A stretch of 57,664 bases of DNA from a candidate division TA06 bacterium (lineage in GTDB: Bacteria > Hydrothermota > DG-26 > E44-bin18): the NCBI GenBank assembly GCA_004376575.1, contig SOJN01000123.1:1-57664 (forward strand), given 5' to 3'. Below are positions 16,591 through 28,093 of this stretch, piece by piece. The position numbers and the translations under genes are program-made. Position 1 is the stretch's first letter; each line of letters begins with the position of its first letter. The notes below the pieces were generated by a model. That model was not told the DNA's origin. It was given only the letters and a program-made list of their open reading frames with translations, and searched no databases.

Positions 16591-17574
16591 CTACCACCTG
16601 ATTACCGCGCTCGCCCAGGTAAGGCCCCCGCCAAAACAGTCCAGGAGCACGATGTCGCCCTCGTTCAGCCTTCCGTCCTTGTTTGCTTCATCAATGCATA
16701 TTGCAATGGAAGCGGCTGAGGTATTGCCAACTCTATGTATGTTCGTGTATACCTTCTCTTCAGGCACACGCAATCTTTTGGCCACCGCCTTTATTATCCT
16801 CATATTAGCCTGGTGCGGTATGAAAAGATCCACGTCTGCTGCAGTCAGCCCCGCTCGCTCTAGAGCAATCTGGCCTCCATTCACCATAGCCCTCACCGCA
16901 TGCTTGAAGACTTCATTTCCTTTCATCTTTATATAGTGCATCCGTTTTTCTACAGTCTCCACTGACGCAGGGTTTCTGCTCCCACCGGCAGGAAGGTACA
17001 GGAGTTTCCCGAGGGAACCGTTAGCGGCAGCAAATGTGCTCAGTATGCCCCTCTCTCCATTGAGTGATTTCATGACACAGGCACCCGCTCCATCTGCAAG
17101 CAATACACAGGTTGACCTATCCGTCCAGTCTACGATCTTGGAAAGCGTTTCGGCTCCGAGCAGTAGAAGTGTGTTGTACATTCCCGATTCCAGAAGGGCC
17201 CTCGCTATCTCCAGACCGTATAGAAATCCGGAGCAGGCCGCACTAACATCGAATGCAGGTATGTTCTCCAATCCCAGTTTGCTCTGCACGACACATCCAG
17301 TGGAAGGAAAGAGCATGTCCGGGGAAGCTGTTCCAACCAGAATGATCTCTATTTCCTTCAGATCTATCTTCGCATCTTCTATCGCTTTCTTGCTTGCGAG
17401 AAGGCCAAGATCGGAGGTAGCTGTCTTCTCGTCGGCGATTCTTCTCTCCTTAATTCCTGTCCGCTCCACAATCCATTCGTCTGACGTATCCACCATCTTC
17501 TCAAGATCGTAGTTAGTAAGAACCCTTTCTGGAAGTGCAGAGCCTGTTCCTATTATCCTCGCCTTCTTTGCCAC
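16591..17574 (-). CDS. fabH: Beta-ketoacyl-ACP synthase III
   Basis: 327 aa. Active-site Cys in DVSAACSGFLYGL (~112), His in LFIPHQANMRII, and Asn in NIHRVGNTSAAS. Starts fatty acid synthesis from acetyl-CoA and malonyl-ACP. Lies between plsX and fabD, the classical order. Confidence 0.97.
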   Translation of the reverse strand: MAKKARIIGTGSALPERVLTNYDLEKMVDTSDEWIVERTGIKERRIADEKTATSDLGLLASKKAIEDAKIDLKEIEIILVGTASPDMLFPSTGCVVQSKLGLENIPAFDVSAACSGFLYGLEIARALLESGMYNTLLLLGAETLSKIVDWTDRSTCVLLADGAGACVMKSLNGERGILSTFAAANGSLGKLLYLPAGGSRNPASVETVEKRMHYIKMKGNEVFKHAVRAMVNGGQIALERAGLTAADVDLFIPHQANMRIIKAVAKRLRVPEEKVYTNIHRVGNTSAASIAICIDEANKDGRLNEGDIVLLDCFGGGLTWASAVIRW

Positions 17575-17601
17575 GCTTCTGGTCCCCCTTTTCGCTACTC
17601 C

Positions 17602-18600
17602 TCAAGGTGTATGCCGCGCCAGTTCTTCTCTAATATGTTCGTTCACTCTCCCCTCCACGTAGTTGCAAGTGGAGATGAGGGCACTCCTTATTGCTCTGGG
17701 TGTAGACTTCCCGTGACAGGCAAAAACCACACCATCTATTCCCAGAAGAGGCGCGCCCCCGTATTCTTCGTAGTTCATTCTTTTTATCATTTTCTTGAAC
17801 GAGGACTTCAACATCAAGCCCCCCAGTTTCGCCTTAAGTCCACCTCTTACTGACTCCTTCGCAGATTGGGACACATAATCGATAATCGCCTCACCAAACT
17901 TCAGTATGGCATTCCCAACAAAACCATCGCAGACTACAACATCTGCAACACCATCGAGTATGCGGCTTGCCTCAATGTTCCCTACGAAGTTAATCAGGTC
18001 AGCAGATCTCAGTAATTCATGCGTAGCCAGAGTCAGGTCGTTTCCTTTGGAATCCTCCTCTCCCATACTAAGCAACGCCACTCTTGGGCTCTCTTTCTGA
18101 AAGGAGTAACTGAGATAGATCGACCCCATCATAGCGAACTGGAGCAGGTTGAGTGGTTTGCAGTCTGAGTTGGCGCCGACATCAAGAACCAGGCTGAACC
18201 CTACCTTCGTAGGGAAAAAGGCTGCTATGGCTGGACGGTTTACCCCCCCGAGCCTACCGAGAGTAAGCAGTGAGAAAGCCATGACCGCGCCTGTGCTTCC
18301 TGCACTGACGAACGCGTCGACTTTGCCTTCTTTCTGCATCCTCACTCCAACCCCAATGGATGAGCCGCGCCTCCTCCTCACTGCCATTGACGGGGACTCA
18401 TCAGGTCCAATCACTTCAGAAGCGTGAACAAGTTCGACAGACCTGCCCACCCCATACCTTTCCAGTGACTTGCCTATCCTCTTTTCGTCTCCAATAAGAA
18501 AAGCACTAAACTGCTTGTCTTTGATGGCTTCGGCCAGGCCCTGGACAATTGTGTCCGGCGCCCTGTCTCCACCCATGGCATCGAGAGCAATTCTTGTCAT
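17602..18600 (-). CDS. plsX: Phosphate acyltransferase PlsX
   Basis: 332 aa. MTRIALDAMGGDRAPD at the N-terminus, FVSAGSTGAVMA, DVGANSDCKP and VCDGFVGNA are PlsX hallmarks. Makes acyl-phosphate from acyl-ACP for phospholipid synthesis. The ATG lies directly after rpmF, giving the common rpmF-plsX-fabHDG order. Confidence 0.97.
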   Translation of the reverse strand: MTRIALDAMGGDRAPDTIVQGLAEAIKDKQFSAFLIGDEKRIGKSLERYGVGRSVELVHASEVIGPDESPSMAVRRRRGSSIGVGVRMQKEGKVDAFVSAGSTGAVMAFSLLTLGRLGGVNRPAIAAFFPTKVGFSLVLDVGANSDCKPLNLLQFAMMGSIYLSYSFQKESPRVALLSMGEEDSKGNDLTLATHELLRSADLINFVGNIEASRILDGVADVVVCDGFVGNAILKFGEAIIDYVSQSAKESVRGGLKAKLGGLMLKSSFKKMIKRMNYEEYGGAPLLGIDGVVFACHGKSTPRAIRSALISTCNYVEGRVNEHIREELARHTP

Positions 18601-18602
18601 AG

Positions 18603-18782
18603 TTACGTTTCTGTACTGATTACCTCTCTACCCTTGTAATAACCACAGTGCGGGCAAACCCTGTGTGGGGGCTTGGGCTTTTTGCACTCTGGGCAAATGG
18701 ATATCGCTGGTTCATCCACCTTGTAGTGGGTGCGCCTTTTCCTGCTTCTTGTCCTGGAATGTCTTCTCTTGGGAACCGGCAT
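18603..18782 (-). CDS. rpmF: 50S ribosomal protein L32
   Basis: 59 aa from the ATG at 18782 (GAGAGGAGAAG upstream); the frame is open to 18839 but L32 begins MPVPKRRHSRTRSRKRR. Zinc-ribbon cysteines CPECKKPK and CPHCGYYKG. Sits between yceD and plsX as in most bacteria. Confidence 0.97.
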   Translation of the reverse strand: MPVPKRRHSRTRSRKRRTHYKVDEPAISICPECKKPKPPHRVCPHCGYYKGREVISTET

Positions 18783-18798
18783 CTCTTCTCCTCTCTCG

Positions 18799-21579
<2,781 letters not shown>

Positions 21580-21592
21580 CGCACATGTCCTC

Positions 21593-22636
21593 TTAAGACG
21601 CGACAGATATGCTGCCAGGATGCTGACTCACCACTTCACCAATGATGACCGACACAGCAGTCTCCGGAACAGACTGGAGTGCCTTGAGAAAGAAGTCGGC
21701 TTTGGTCTCATCAACGGCTACCAGAAGTCCCCCGGAGGTCTGAGCATCACAAAGTAGAATCTTCTCTGTTTCACTGACAGAGGAATCAAAATCGACTTTA
21801 GGAGTGATGAAATCGAAGTTTGCTCTTGTTCCACCCGGTACAAAGCCCTTCCCAGCGTAACCTGGGGCCCATTCAAAGAACGGAACCTTTCCCGAAAAGA
21901 TGTTCAAGCCCACATTGCTCTGCTCTGCCATTACAAGAGCATGCCCCATGAGGCCAAAACCTGTCACGTCTGTGCAGGCATCAACCTCCGTCTTCATCAT
22001 CAGTTCTGATGCACGCCGGTTTAGCGTCCTCATGGACTCGTTTATCGCCAGTATAGCCTCTTTTGAGGCCTTCCCTCTTTTCAAAGCTGTTGATATGACA
22101 CCTGTGCCGATCCTTTTAGTCAGAACGAGTACATCCCCGGGCCTGGCACTGGAAGCAGTGACAAGCTTTTCTGTCTCAATAATACCGGACACAGAGAGAC
22201 CATATTTGATTTCTTCGTCCTTGATTGTATGGCCACCAATCATTACGGCACCGGCCTCTCTCACCTTGAAAGCCCCACCTTCCAATATCCTGGTTAGTAT
22301 ATCAATGTCCAGTTTGGTTGGAAAGCCAACTATGTTGAGAACCGTCAGAGGCTTCCCACCCATAGCATACACATCGCTCAAAGAGTTTGCGGCGGCAATC
22401 TCACCGAAGGTGTAAGGGTCATCTGCAATCGGAGTAAGGACATCAACTGTTTGTATGAGAGATCTCTCTTTGTCTATTGAATAGACACCAGCATCCCCCA
22501 CACTGTCTATGCCATAGACTATGTTAGGATGATCCCACACTGTGATCTTCTTGAGGACCTGGACCAGGTCCTTCTGGCAGACCTTGGCGGCTCACCCAGC
22601 AGCTTTGGTCATCGATGTAAGTTTTATCTCATCCAT
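21593..22636 (-). CDS. selD: Selenide, water dikinase, itself a selenoprotein
   Basis: 347 aa with selenocysteine at residue 15. Reading only to the UGA hides the N-terminus: the frame continues in phase from ATG 22636 through TGA at 22592-22594 into the conserved body (start of the body near 22540). The N-terminus is TKAAG-U-AAKV, where other SelDs have Cys or Sec in the glycine-rich loop. The body shows DSVGDAGVYSIDKERS, GGKPLTVLNIVGFP and TDVTGFGLMGHA. It makes selenophosphate from selenide and ATP. A hairpin with loop GGUCC begins 21 nt after the UGA. Gene order selC-DUF3343-yedF-selD supports the call. Confidence 0.95.
22555..22571 (-). promoter_or_regulatory. SECIS-like hairpin of selD
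   Basis: On the mRNA a perfect 6-bp stem GGACCU/AGGUCC closes a GGUCC loop at 27-31 nt after the UGA. The GGUC loop matches the SelB-recognised loop of E. coli fdhF. The same loop recurs at the other three in-frame UGAs in this window. Confidence 0.7.
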
Positions 22637-22637
22637 G

Positions 22638-22979
22638 TCAAACCGTAATCACCTTTGACGCGGCAGTGAATGTCTTGACGATTTCATTCTGATTCGAAAC
22701 TTTGCCGACGCCAAGCTTGTCTTTGATCCTGAAGTAGTCGAGACATGTTCCACACACAAGCAGACCTACGTTCTTCTTTTCCATCTCTTTGAGTATGTCC
22801 AGCACTTCGCTCCCACTTACCGTGAGTTTCACTCCGGAGTTCATGAAAGCGATGTGGGTGGGAAGCGGTTCGACGGCCAGTACATTTGTAAGGAAAGCTT
22901 TCATTAATATCTTGCCAAGCTCATCTTCACCGTGGCCTATCCTGTCCTTGTTGAGGAATACTACATTGCCCACGTTCAT
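22638..22979 (-). CDS. yedF: YedF/DsrE-family selenium metabolism protein
   Basis: 113 aa from the ATG at 22979; the frame is open to 23030 but overlaps the DUF3343 gene. DsrE-like fold: VVFLNKDRIGHGEDELG, THIAFMNSGVKL, and a Cys pair in LLVCGTCLDYF. YedF proteins with only the DsrE half occur beside selD and are thought to handle selenium delivery. Stop is immediately upstream of the selD start. Confidence 0.85.
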   Translation of the reverse strand: MNVGNVVFLNKDRIGHGEDELGKILMKAFLTNVLAVEPLPTHIAFMNSGVKLTVSGSEVLDILKEMEKKNVGLLVCGTCLDYFRIKDKLGVGKVSNQNEIVKTFTAASKVITV

Positions 22980-22983
22980 GCGT

Positions 22984-23208
22984 TCAGCTCTCCACTCTCC
23001 TGACCTTCTTGTGAACAATCCCAGAACCATCCAGAAGTTTGGTCACTTCTTCCAGTCTCTCACAGGGGAAAACCAGCGAAAAACCGCACTCCGGATCCAC
23101 TTCAGGTGGGCTGGAAACCACCCTCACCTCTATCCCATTCTCCCTGACCAGCCACCCCGCTTTTGACACCATCCTGACATCAACGGGAAGATAACATTCT
23201 GTTGCCAT
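22984..23208 (-). CDS. DUF3343 putative Se/S carrier-like protein
   Basis: 74 aa from the ATG at 23208; the longer frame runs through tRNA-Sec and is spurious. DUF3343 pattern: N-terminal hydrophobic strand, then conserved Cys in DPECGFSLVFPCERL, and a C-terminal LDGSGIVHKKV. Proteins of this family co-occur with selD and yedF and are proposed to carry selenium or sulfur on the cysteine. It begins only nine bases after the tRNA-Sec 3' end, so both are probably on one transcript. Confidence 0.85.
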   Translation of the reverse strand: MATECYLPVDVRMVSKAGWLVRENGIEVRVVSSPPEVDPECGFSLVFPCERLEEVTKLLDGSGIVHKKVRRVES

Positions 23209-23217
23209 AACTTTTTG

Positions 23218-23312
23218 TGGCGGAGGCGTGTAGGAATCGAACCTACCAGTCCACAGAGTGCAGACCGACTGGATTTGAAGTCCAGCAGGCACACCAGCAC
23301 CTATCCGCCTCC
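23218..23312 (-). tRNA. selC: tRNA-Sec(UCA)
   Basis: 95 nt including encoded CCA. The anticodon arm CTGGACTTCAAATCCAG is identical to that of E. coli selC, with anticodon UCA. A long variable arm (around TCTGCAC-TCT-GTGGA), T-stem GTAGG/CCTAC and GGAGGCG/CGCCTCC acceptor are present, with discriminator G. Confidence 0.97.
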
Positions 23313-23354
23313 ACTCTTGTAGATGAGTCAGACTCGGTCTCAAGAGAACAACCC

Positions 23355-23383
23355 AATATACATAAAAGCCCGATTTTTGTAAA
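23355..23383 (-). promoter_or_regulatory. Sigma-70 promoter of the selC-selD operon
   Basis: Minus strand TTTACA (23378-23383), 17-nt spacer, TATATT (23355-23360). Transcription would begin near 23348, about 36 nt before tRNA-Sec. No other clear promoter was noticed until far into the fab genes. Confidence 0.7.
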
Positions 23384-23543
23384 GGCCTTTTTGCCTATCC
23401 TGAGCCCTGGTAAGACGGGGCGAGGCCGTGGGATGGCGCGGGCACGCACCGCGCTGTTGTGTTCTGGAAAACCGCTCAATCAGACACGGGCCAACATTCC
23501 TGGGGAACTGAATGCCTCTCCCCTGCCGGGGGACAGAAAACGC

Positions 23544-23572
23544 TTGACTGTGGAGCTTGCCGAGTATATAAA
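23544..23572 (+). promoter_or_regulatory. Sigma-70 promoter of the secreted repeat protein
   Basis: TTGACT (23544-23549), 17-nt spacer, TATAAA (23567-23572), about 74 nt upstream of the ATG at 23646. Confidence 0.75.
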
Positions 23573-23645
23573 TTGCAATGAGGCAAGAGAAAATAGGCAA
23601 AGCATAAAGATTCTCAAAAAGCCCTTAAAGATGGAGGAAAGCGAT

Positions 23646-26483
23646 ATGAACATCCCGAGATTAGCCTCTCATGGAGGAGATTTCCCTGCCTGGATTATTG
23701 TCAGCACATTCTTCACAATCCTCACTTGCTCGTTCACGAGCGTCGATGCTCAGACTCTGCGAGAACCTGCACATCGGCCCATCAGAGATGGTGGAAGCCT
23801 GGGAGACTGGACAACACATCTTGATCTACCGGCACAGGATCCCGCATTACGCAGACCCGGTTTTCACAGTCTGCGCCAGGACATCCCCATATCAGCTTCC
23901 AACACCAAGTATGTGACCGGACGGGAGTTAGAACTGATAAGCGGCGTAATTAAGAACGACTTCCTGATCAATGACGACACCACGGGCGTATGCCCCAAGA
24001 AGTATCCCGCTGCTGCCATGGACACAGCTGGCAACTTTGTACTAGTCTGGGAAGATTGCCGCAATGGTTCGTTTGATATTTACGCGCAGCAGTATGACGC
24101 ATCCGGCGCGCCAGACGGTCCAAATTTCAGAGTAAACGATAACGCAAGCCCGCACCACCAGCTACGCCCCTCTGTCGCAATGGACCCGAATGGGAACTTT
24201 GTGGTCGTCTGGGAGGACTGGCGGAATGGTCACATCTCTGACGTGTACGCGCAACGCTATGATGCATCCGGAGTACCGCAGGACTCAAACTTTCAGGTAA
24301 ATGAGCTCTGGGCCGAGAATTGGCATGTTTCAGTTGCAATGGATGGCTCTGGCAGCTTCGCCATTGCCTGGGCAGATTTCAGGGCTTCCGACATCTACTG
24401 CCAGCGGTATGACTCATCAGGAGCACCGCTCGGGACAAACTTCAAGGTGGACGACAATCCTGATACAACATATCAAGTGGGCCTGTCAGTTTCCGTGAAT
24501 TGGTCTGGGAGTTTTGTTGTGGCGTGGGATGATGACCGCGGCGGTAACCATGACATTTACGCGCAACGCTATGATTCATCAGGAGGTCCGCAAGGACCCA
24601 ACTTCAGGGTGGACGATGACACACTCAGCGAATGGCAGCAAGATCCTTCAGTTGCGATGGATTCGTCTGGGGGGTTCATTATTGCCTGGGAGGACTACCG
24701 CAATGTAGGTTCAGATATCTACCTACAGCGCTATGACTCGTCTGGTGTACCCCTGGGCTCGAATCTTAAGGTGAACGATGATGTGGGATCAACCATACAA
24801 AAGTATCCATCCCTGGCAATGGACCTGTCAGGGAACTTCGCTGTAGTATGGGAAGACAACCGAGATGCTCAACCTGACATCTACGCACAGACCTACGACT
24901 CATTGGGAATACCGCAGAGTTCAAATTTCAAGGTCAATGATGACGCGGGTACAAGCGAACAAGGTGATCCATTTGTTGCAGTTGACGGCAATGGTGACTT
25001 CGCTGTAGTCTGGCATGACGAGCGCAGTGGACATCGTGACATGTACTCACAGCGGTATGACCAATTCGGTTCACCACAAGGTTCTAACTTCAGAGTGAAC
25101 GATGACGAGGGGTCGACTTTCCAGGAATTCTCCACCGCTGCAATGGACGCAAATGGGAATTCTGCTGTCGTCTGGGAAGACTGGCGCAACGTCGATTCTG
25201 ATATATACGCACAGCGCCTTGACCCATTTGGAACACCTCAAGGTCCGAATTTCATGGTCAACGATGATGCAGATTCGGGTTACCAGTGCATGCCTTCGGT
25301 TGCAATGGATCCTTGGGGAAATTTTGTCATCGCTTGGGTGGACCACCGTAATGGTTACGACGGAGACATCTACGCACAGCGCTACAACCCATTGGGAATA
25401 GCAGAGGGGCCCAACCTCAAGGTGAACGACGACTCAAACTCCACTCACCAATATTACCCATCGGTTGCAATCGATGGGACTGGAAATTTCGTTGTGGCTT
25501 GGATTGATGGCCGCGATGATGATTTGTATCTTGACATTTTTGCGCAGCGCTATGACTCATCAGGGACGCCCCAAGGTCAGAACTTCAAGGTTAACGATGA
25601 TTTGGGCTCGATGCCACAGGAGCTTCCTTCGGTCGCCATGGATTTATCCGGCAACTTTGCTATCGTCTGGCAAGATGAGCGTAATGGTGAGTCCAGCATT
25701 TATCTGCAGCGCTATGACTCATCAGGAATGCCGCAGGGTCCAAACCTGGAAGTGAATGACCATGAAGCTTCAGCCGAAGGGCCCACAGTTGCAATGGACG
25801 AGGCAGGAAACTTTGTCGTCGCATGGCAGGATAGGCGCAACGGGCGTCCTGACATTTATGCGCAGCAGTATGACTCGGTTGGAACACCACAAGGCTCTAA
25901 TTTCAGGGTGAACGATGACATTGGTTCGAACTATCAATACCGTTCCTCAGTCGCGATCGACCCGGAGGGTGGCAGGTTTGTGGTCGTATGGACAGATCTC
26001 AGGAATCCTGACGGTGATCGCGAACTGGTTGCGCAGAAATTTGAAAATGGGACACCAATTGGCCCCAACGTTCAGATAAATGAGCCAGACTCATTCCCAT
26101 ATAATCACCAACTTTCATGGCCGTTTTGTCTTGCCTCAAACCACAACGCGGTTCTTTTCACATGGGGAGACAACCGCCGGCACAAGAGTATGGATATTTA
26201 CGCAAAGCTCACAGATTGGAACATCTTGGGGATCCAAGAGCGTTACAGGGCACAAATCTCCACAACCAGGCTCAGAGTGTATCCGAATCCGTTTCGAAAT
26301 AGCGTCAATATATATGGGGTCAAGACCACGCTTCAGGTCTATGACCTCTGTGGGCGATTGGTGGCGAGAGCCGAAAAAGGCGTCTGGGATGGTAGAGACC
26401 TGATTGGTCGTGACGTCCACTCTGGCATCTACTTCCTTACAGCTCAGGGCTGCAAGCCAGTCAAGGTCGTGAAGCTCAGGTGA
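23646..26483 (+). CDS. Secreted protein of 14 tandem ~54-residue repeats with sorting domain
   Basis: 945 aa. Start chosen at the ATG at 23646 because GGAGG lies eight bases upstream and a signal peptide (AWIIVSTFFTILTCSFTSVDAQ-type) follows; the frame is open back to 23217 only because it runs through the opposite-strand tRNA-Sec. From about residue 95 there are ~14 repeats of the form NFxVNDD...PSVAMDxxGNFVVVWxDxRNGxxDIYAQRYDSSGxPQG. The Asp-rich VNDD turns may bind calcium, and the layout suggests a beta-propeller or solenoid. The last ~75 residues form a FlgD-like sorting domain (YPNPFRNSVN, VYDLCGRLVAR). Cell-surface or released; ligand unknown. Confidence 0.85.
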   Translation: MNIPRLASHGGDFPAWIIVSTFFTILTCSFTSVDAQTLREPAHRPIRDGGSLGDWTTHLDLPAQDPALRRPGFHSLRQDIPISASNTKYVTGRELELISGVIKNDFLINDDTTGVCPKKYPAAAMDTAGNFVLVWEDCRNGSFDIYAQQYDASGAPDGPNFRVNDNASPHHQLRPSVAMDPNGNFVVVWEDWRNGHISDVYAQRYDASGVPQDSNFQVNELWAENWHVSVAMDGSGSFAIAWADFRASDIYCQRYDSSGAPLGTNFKVDDNPDTTYQVGLSVSVNWSGSFVVAWDDDRGGNHDIYAQRYDSSGGPQGPNFRVDDDTLSEWQQDPSVAMDSSGGFIIAWEDYRNVGSDIYLQRYDSSGVPLGSNLKVNDDVGSTIQKYPSLAMDLSGNFAVVWEDNRDAQPDIYAQTYDSLGIPQSSNFKVNDDAGTSEQGDPFVAVDGNGDFAVVWHDERSGHRDMYSQRYDQFGSPQGSNFRVNDDEGSTFQEFSTAAMDANGNSAVVWEDWRNVDSDIYAQRLDPFGTPQGPNFMVNDDADSGYQCMPSVAMDPWGNFVIAWVDHRNGYDGDIYAQRYNPLGIAEGPNLKVNDDSNSTHQYYPSVAIDGTGNFVVAWIDGRDDDLYLDIFAQRYDSSGTPQGQNFKVNDDLGSMPQELPSVAMDLSGNFAIVWQDERNGESSIYLQRYDSSGMPQGPNLEVNDHEASAEGPTVAMDEAGNFVVAWQDRRNGRPDIYAQQYDSVGTPQGSNFRVNDDIGSNYQYRSSVAIDPEGGRFVVVWTDLRNPDGDRELVAQKFENGTPIGPNVQINEPDSFPYNHQLSWPFCLASNHNAVLFTWGDNRRHKSMDIYAKLTDWNILGIQERYRAQISTTRLRVYPNPFRNSVNIYGVKTTLQVYDLCGRLVARAEKGVWDGRDLIGRDVHSGIYFLTAQGCKPVKVVKLR

Positions 26484-26598
26484 CAGTCAAGAGAAGGACT
26501 ATATTGAGAATCTTGTAGAACGATGCCGCGACGTACCGGGCCGGCATGGACTTTTGGTTCTCTTTTCGTTTGCCTCCATCGGCTAACGCCGACGAAGG

Positions 26599-26645
26599 AC
26601 GAAATATGCCACGTGCCTTCTCACGAAGGCTCGAACCTATTTCGT
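26599..26645 (+). repeat. ACGAAATA palindromic repeat, copy B
   Basis: 47 bp bounded by ACGAAATATGCC and CCTATTTCGT, with CGGCTAACGCC just upstream as in copy A. Near 26711-26740 there is also a run of degenerate GTACTYT units, similar to one at 34722-34749. Confidence 0.6.
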
Positions 26646-26741
26646 TCGTCCTTCGTCCTTTTTCTCCAGTATTCAGCTATTCGCAGTTGGGAGTTTGCAG
26701 TTTCTTCTTTGTACTTTGTACTCTGTACTCTGTACTTTGCC

Positions 26742-28082
26742 TTAAGGGCGGGTGTCTATTCTTATCACGCCGAGATCCACGACAACGTGCTCTGGGTCTA
26801 TTGTTATCTTCCCAGGTGCATTGCTCAGGCTCACTCTCTCCCACGTCGGATAAATCAGCAGCGTATCAGCCATTATTGCAAGAAAGTAGTCATCATCCAC
26901 AAGGTTTTCAAACTTGAAATTGCCATCCTGGTCCGGCTCCGTCCCATCAATTACATATATATCAAGATGCTCCGGCAGAGCCTCCAGATATACTGGTTCG
27001 GTCCTGTACCTCCGTATTCGGCGGTAATCGCGAAGCAGCCCAATTCTTAGCTGCGAAGCAGGATTGCCTTCAACCACGATCGATCCTTGCAGAATCCCAT
27101 CAGTTACCTTTGAGACCGGGAATCTGTACCCAACAGGGTAGCCTTGCTTTTCTGCCCTATCGAACCAGATATCCGCTTTAGCTGAGTCACCCATGTGTGC
27201 GTATATGTTACCCAACCGATAGCAGGCACCGCCTGCGATGAAGTACCTCGCCTCATCAGTGAGCAAGACAAGCATCCTCTTCCTCTCAGGTGTCGGGAGG
27301 ACATGCAGCAAAGACCACAGGAGGTCCGAACACGCCCTGATGTCGTCCCCTTCTTCAAATCTTTGTTGATAGTATCTGAGGAGCGGCGCTATCTGGCAGT
27401 TTTTTTTGTAGTACTGCTCCAAGTACTCATTCATCTGGCCAGCCAGGAAGGTCCTGTAGCTTCTGCTTTCCAGAAGACGATAGGCAGCATCCACACCTGC
27501 CTTGTTCAAAGCCATTGGGTCGAATCTAGACCATCTTGTGTAGAGAAACTCTCTGGCACCTATTCTGTGTTCGTTGTCTCCGAACAAGACGACCGTCTTC
27601 GGGGGTTCCGTTGCCCTGTTCGGTAAATGCAAGATCTCTATCATCTCGTTTTTGTAATCATATCGTTCTAGCCAGAATGCATTGAAGAATGTTGTTGTGA
27701 TAAGGACCATTGCGACTCCTATGCAAAAAGCATAGGCTAGGGATCTGACGCTTCTCCGCCAACCCAGTATGGCAGCCATCCTGTAGAAGAACAGACCGAA
27801 TACGAAGGACGCGACGAGGGTCAGAACGAGGAACCAGATGAAGACCAAGATCATCCAGGGAATGTAGGGCTGATAGCGAAATACCGCAAATTGGTACCAA
27901 TAGGGTCTGTACGACAACAAAAAAAGAAAGAAAATCGCAGCAGTGACAGCTCCAGCTATCCCTCCGTCCCGCAGAAGAGACAGTCGCCCCTTAAAACCGC
28001 TTAAGGATACGGTATTAAGGTCTCCGGCCACACCCCTGTGGCTCCAGATGAACCATAGTCCGCTACCGAAAATCCCGAACAC
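26742..28082 (-). CDS. Membrane protein with TPR-like and beta-sandwich C-terminal domain
   Basis: 446 aa from a GTG at 28082 that lacks a ribosome binding site. Three to four membrane segments lie in the first ~150 residues (GSGLWFIWS; AAIFFLFLLSY; MILVFIWFLVLTLVASFVFG; FCIGVAMVLITTTFF). A soluble part follows with a TPR-like stretch (CYRLGNIYAHMGDSAKADIWFDRAEKQGY-like) and a carboxypeptidase-regulatory-like fold near the end (DQDGNFKFENLVDDDYFL). The frame is hydrophobic further upstream (LIFVIVFGIFGSG), suggesting it may once have been continuous with the preceding gene by a one-base shift near 28110. Function unknown. Confidence 0.6.
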   Translation of the reverse strand: MFGIFGSGLWFIWSHRGVAGDLNTVSLSGFKGRLSLLRDGGIAGAVTAAIFFLFLLSYRPYWYQFAVFRYQPYIPWMILVFIWFLVLTLVASFVFGLFFYRMAAILGWRRSVRSLAYAFCIGVAMVLITTTFFNAFWLERYDYKNEMIEILHLPNRATEPPKTVVLFGDNEHRIGAREFLYTRWSRFDPMALNKAGVDAAYRLLESRSYRTFLAGQMNEYLEQYYKKNCQIAPLLRYYQQRFEEGDDIRACSDLLWSLLHVLPTPERKRMLVLLTDEARYFIAGGACYRLGNIYAHMGDSAKADIWFDRAEKQGYPVGYRFPVSKVTDGILQGSIVVEGNPASQLRIGLLRDYRRIRRYRTEPVYLEALPEHLDIYVIDGTEPDQDGNFKFENLVDDDYFLAIMADTLLIYPTWERVSLSNAPGKITIDPEHVVVDLGVIRIDTRP

Positions 28083-28093
28083 AATGACGAAGA

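Noticed and set aside
23217-23645. 143-residue extension of the secreted repeat protein
   Set aside because: It would read through tRNA-Sec on the opposite strand; the signal peptide and ribosome binding site mark 23646 as the start.
23646-26483. CRISPR-like repeat array
   Set aside because: The regular repetition is coding (tandem protein repeats of ~160 bp), with no short identical repeats separated by unique spacers. No CRISPR or cas genes were seen anywhere in the window.
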